This document shows, one piece after another, positions 61,733-64,000 of a stretch of 64,000 bases of DNA. Each line of letters starts with the position of its first letter. The stretch's first letter is position 1. Origin of the DNA: JAVBMC01 sp031552845 (GTDB taxonomy: Bacteria; Verrucomicrobiota; Kiritimatiellia; RFP12; DVOR01); contig JAVBMC010000011.1 in assembly GCA_031552845.1 (NCBI GenBank), positions 26,116-90,115 of the forward strand. Direction: 5' to 3'. The translations under genes were made by a program, and so were the position numbers. Under the pieces are notes generated by a model that made no database searches, was not told the origin of the DNA, and saw only the letters and a list, made by a program, of their open reading frames with translations.

Positions 61733-61858
61733 GTTGATGGCTCCTCGGAGCTCGAGTTCTCGTATGTCGGGGGGCGGAGATTCACATTGGAACTCCGAGC
61801 CACAGGTATCCGAATCAGTGACGAGTCACCCGATGGGGTCAACAGGGCGGGAGTTTAA
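61733..61858. repeat. Dispersed repeat, copy beyond the HU-like gene
   Basis: Counterpart of 31180-31290: GTTGATGGCTCCTCGGAGCT at the left, TCACCCGATGGGGTCAACAGGGCGGGAGTTTAACA at the right (similar, not identical), with a diverged middle. In both places it lies on the same side of a phased palindrome array. Confidence 0.55.
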
Positions 61859-61942
61859 CAAAGCTCCATCACGAAGTCAACACCATTCATAAACTACCGC
61901 CATTAACTTGAAGATAGGGGCTTAATAAAACAAGGTTCATGT

Positions 61943-62002
61943 CTAGTTTAGGGGGTTCTTGATCTGGCAGGTTTTGCAGTGGAGGCAGTTGGAGAAGTAG
62001 TG
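61943..62002 (-). pseudogene. Relic of the ETF-ubiquinone oxidoreductase C-terminus (cysteines kept)
   Basis: On the minus strand the bases read HYFSNCLHCKTCQIKNPLN and then a stop. This is the 4Fe-4S cluster motif (CxxCxxC...IKDP) that ends electron-transfer-flavoprotein:ubiquinone oxidoreductase. Nothing else of that protein of about 550 residues is present, and the frame stops where NIxW... should follow. A decayed fragment. Confidence 0.65.
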
Positions 62003-62103
62003 CGCTGCGCGCACCCCTCGCCCCTCTCCCACTGATAGAGAGGAGAAGAGAGGCGAAGTTGCCCTACATTAGGAGGTCGCAATTACTCGAGGGATCCCTG
62101 AGA

Positions 62104-62538
62104 CTACAGGAGCCGCTTGATACACTCTTCCACAGTGTTACACGCCTTTACGGCATTGATGATTCGCTGACACAGCGCTTCGGGGAGATCATCGCAAAGC
62201 TTTTCGAGTTTATCTTTATCAGCCAGTTCTTTATAGAAGTTTTCTGTCGGCATCTGAACAGGAGTGCTGCAATCTACAACCGAGGGAACCCTCAGCTCGG
62301 AGTACTCTTCAGGAGATACCTCAACCAACGTTTCCGGTGGCAAACCTTGCAACTTAACACGCGTTCGGCTTTTCTCGATTTGTGACGAGAATACCCCAAG
62401 CACAATAACTTGGTCAGACAGCGGACTACAGTTGAGTACAACCAGAAAGTGAGGTTTGTCTGAACGAACCGCACGCGTCTTCATTTTGTAGACAGTGCCG
62501 GTTCTCAACGTCAACCGCAGGAACGAGTGCTTGCTCAA
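62104..62538 (-). CDS. Putative toxin partner of the Panacea antitoxin
   Basis: Protein of 144 residues whose start overlaps the antitoxin stop by four bases. The N-terminal half looks like a small beta-barrel (LRTGTVYKMKTRAV, KPHFLVVLNCSPLSDQVIVLGVFSSQ) in the manner of PemK/MazF-like SH3 barrels; the C-terminal third is helical (ELADKDKLEKLCDDLPEALCQRIINAV). Panacea antitoxins are known to pair with many unrelated toxins. The family of this toxin is not certain and its target is unknown. Confidence 0.6.
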   Translation of the reverse strand: MSKHSFLRLTLRTGTVYKMKTRAVRSDKPHFLVVLNCSPLSDQVIVLGVFSSQIEKSRTRVKLQGLPPETLVEVSPEEYSELRVPSVVDCSTPVQMPTENFYKELADKDKLEKLCDDLPEALCQRIINAVKACNTVEECIKRLL

Positions 62539-63119
62539 GCAAACAACTCCAATCGATCTTTGAAGAAGGAGCGATTCAACCGCAATAACTTTGCATCGGC
62601 TGCCGCATATTCTACATCTGCCGGAGCTTTTTCAAAGAAGTCCAGCAGGCTCATGGGCACCGACTTCTGTTGCCTTAGCGTCTTTTCATGCTTGAGCCAT
62701 TCAGGAAATTTGTGGGTCAGCGCAATCAAGTCACCATACTGCCCGGCCAGATTCTCGGCTGCGCGCAATGCCTCCAGATCCGTCGTCGAGAAGACCGAGT
62801 AATCAACCTCATGCTGCGACTCGATCGTACGCGTATCAAGCAGCTTCAAGTGCTGCTGCACGTAGGCTCGATCATTGCTTGGCACACGCCGTTTATTGCA
62901 TTCGGCGACATCTTTGGTCATTGATGCCACAGGGCCGTATTGCATTGCAAAGTAACTGTCCCCTGTGATTGTACGCGCATATTTTCTCAAATGATAACGA
63001 TCGGCTAAATAAATCAGCTTGAGGGCATCTAACTTCGATATCCGCTGATCCCGTTTATTACGTGCAAGAAAGTTGAGACATTGCACTATCTTCTGTATGT
63101 CAAAACCGTTCATTTTCAA
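62535..63119 (-). CDS. Panacea-domain (DUF4065, SocA-like) antitoxin
   Basis: Protein of 194 residues. The Panacea/SocA-like domain covers about residues 1-150: KIVQCLNFLARNKRDQRISKLDALKLIYLADRYHLRKYARTITGDSYFAMQYGPVAS is the family core, and ADRYHL..YGPV the clearest mark. A neutralising domain for a co-encoded toxin, encoded first as is usual. GGAGGG lies upstream; two ATGs (63119, 63113) compete. A promoter with an embedded inverted repeat precedes it, suggesting autoregulation. Confidence 0.82.
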   Translation of the reverse strand: MKMNGFDIQKIVQCLNFLARNKRDQRISKLDALKLIYLADRYHLRKYARTITGDSYFAMQYGPVASMTKDVAECNKRRVPSNDRAYVQQHLKLLDTRTIESQHEVDYSVFSTTDLEALRAAENLAGQYGDLIALTHKFPEWLKHEKTLRQQKSVPMSLLDFFEKAPADVEYAAADAKLLRLNRSFFKDRLELFA

Positions 63120-63126
63120 ACGCCCT

Positions 63127-63171
63127 CCATTATCATGGGGTTAGTCTAACAAACCCATACACGGGTTACAA
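63127..63171 (-). promoter_or_regulatory. Toxin-antitoxin promoter with operator-like inverted repeats
   Basis: On the minus strand TTGTAA (63171-63166), a 17-bp spacer and TAGACT (63148-63143). The spacer contains AACCC-N6-GGGTT (63152-63167), a perfect inverted repeat, and a second palindrome CCAT-TATC-ATGG lies at 63127-63138. Binding of a dimer there would block the promoter, as expected for autoregulation. Confidence 0.6.
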
Positions 63172-63201
63172 GATAAAATGCTCCCTATACTCTGCTAACA
63201 G

Positions 63202-63458
63202 AAAAGCTCACGCGGAGGCGCGGAGACGCGGAAAAGATCCTGCTTTTCTCTGGGAGCGCCGGCGTCCTCGCCGGCATTATGCGTATGGCACCTCTAATAA
63301 TTGCTGCTTCAAAAGGCAGGGCAGGTCTCGCCGAGACCGCCGCAACCACACAGTCGCCCACAACACATTATCCCCCAACGGCGCGCTCGGCGAGCATCGC
63401 CCTACCCAACAACCACGCCAGCACTCTCCGCGACTCCGCGTCTCCGCGTGAACTTTTT
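63202..63458. mobile_element. MITE-like inverted-repeat element
   Basis: Arms of about 34 bp (63202-63236 and 63424-63458) are near-perfect inverted repeats built from GCGGAG/CGCGGAG units (AAAAGCTCACGCGGAGGCG at the left, its complement at the right). The inside codes for nothing credible. No transposase is nearby and I could not identify target-site duplications, so mobility is unproven. Confidence 0.5.
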
Positions 63459-63494
63459 ATGGCCTTATCGTCGGAAATGAATTTTGGAGGTGCC
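63299..63494. repeat. Dispersed inverted-repeat element, right copy
   Basis: Same block order as 464-685 at the other end of the window. A further inverted pair is seen here: GGCACCTCTAATAATT (63288-63303) against AATTTTGGAGGTGCC (63480-63494). The two elements overlap, so the repeat may be composite. 63495-63693 shows nothing else I can name. Confidence 0.6.
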
Positions 63495-63693
63495 GTTGAA
63501 TTTTAGTGAGCAAGAGGCAGGCATAAAAAATGACCGCCAAAAGATGCGCTTCAAAGCAAAGCTTGAGAGGCGAGGCGGTCGAGATGGACTTAGCTATAAC
63601 AACCGTGAGCTCCGTACTCAAGTCCAATCGACATTTATGCAAACAAAAAACCGCTCGGGAGGCGTCTCCCGAACGGCTGTAGATATTGGACTT

Positions 63694-63831
63694 TTACATC
63701 CGCGTGTAGCGCGGTCCTTCGCCATCGGCGGGAAAGTTCCACTCGATGTTGTTGAGGGGATCTTTGATCTGGTAGGTTTTGTAGTGGAGGCAGTTGGAGA
63801 AGTTAACGTGGGGTTGGCCTTCTTTTAGGCG
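63694..63831 (-). pseudogene. Relic of the ETF-ubiquinone oxidoreductase C-terminus (cysteines lost)
   Basis: The minus strand encodes LKEGQPHVNFSNCLHYKTY and then QIKDPLNNIEWNFPADGEG, ending GPRYTRM before a stop: the full C-terminal end of ETF-ubiquinone oxidoreductase. Two of the cluster cysteines have become Tyr (TGC to TAC), so no 4Fe-4S cluster could form. The sequence upstream of about 63831 does not match the family. A relic rather than a gene. Confidence 0.7.
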
Positions 63832-64000
63832 ATAAACTTCCGCTAGGTAGGGTCTGCTTAATGTGGCGGCACTAGGCCGCAGCATGTAATGCACCGGTAT
63901 AGGCCTGCGTGCTAATCTCAAAAAGGTGTAAAACAAAATAGACACGAAAACGCCGCTGGCGTTCTTGCTCCCATCGGATGAGGTTGGCCGCAAGGATGGT

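Noticed and set aside
63484..63828. A 114-codon plus-strand ORF
   Set aside because: Overlaps the better-supported ETF-ubiquinone oxidoreductase relic on the other strand and has no family resemblance.

Overview
The window looks like a chromosomal piece of a polysaccharide-handling member of the Planctomycetes-Verrucomicrobia-Chlamydiae superphylum, most likely Kiritimatiellota, Lentisphaerae or Verrucomicrobia. The evidence is a Minf_1886-type protein (a family described from Planctomycetes and Verrucomicrobia), an HU-like/DUF4469 protein, autotransporter-type beta-strand repeats, and many secreted glycoside hydrolases and esterases (GH116, GH2, GH16, GHL10, CE7) between housekeeping genes. 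The phylum is an inference; no rRNA gene is present.

Layout. 0-7.3 kb (+ strand): secreted GH116 and GH2 enzymes separated by a phased palindrome array, then the Minf_1886 protein and a Xer-type recombinase. 7.4-18.8 kb (- strand): a compact exopolysaccharide modification/export cluster. It encodes an MBOAT O-acyltransferase, a small membrane protein, an SGNH esterase/acetyltransferase, a 1284-residue TPR + NodB deacetylase + outer-membrane barrel fusion, a lone receiver domain, a KaiC-like ATPase, an ExeA-like ATPase, a small anchored protein, a GHL10 hydrolase and a GNAT enzyme. No polysaccharide synthase is in it. 19-29.6 kb: a beta-helix protein, a FecR protein, a PpiD/SurA-like foldase, pyrF, the EF-P paralogue yeiP, a CE7 esterase, lysS, an aquaporin and a COG0523 GTPase. 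29.7-36.3 kb: GH16, a second and longer phased palindrome array, tRNA-Leu(UAA), grpE-dnaJ and potABC.

36.4-60.4 kb (- strand): a secreted beta-strand-repeat protein followed by a complete-looking Wzx/Wzy-type surface polysaccharide locus of lower GC. It holds seven glycosyltransferase-like genes, a flippase, a polymerase, WecB, a TviB-like dehydrogenase, a pyruvyl transferase with its F420-hydrogenase-beta-like neighbour, an acetyltransferase, a heparinase II/III protein and a bi-domain oxidoreductase. The chemistry points to a uronic-acid/N-acetylhexosamine polymer with pyruvate and acetyl decoration. 60.5-64 kb: a third phased palindrome array, a frameshifted HU-like/DUF4469 gene, two relics of the ETF-ubiquinone oxidoreductase C-terminus, a Panacea-type toxin-antitoxin pair with a visible operator, and an inverted-repeat element that also occurs at the left end of the window.

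The two signals most worth a second look are (i) three intergenic arrays of imperfect palindromes whose centres are spaced 22 bp apart, almost always exactly, although their core sequences differ between loci, and (ii) the PgaA-plus-PgaB-like single-chain fusion inside a synthase-less exopolysaccharide cluster with unusual ATPases.
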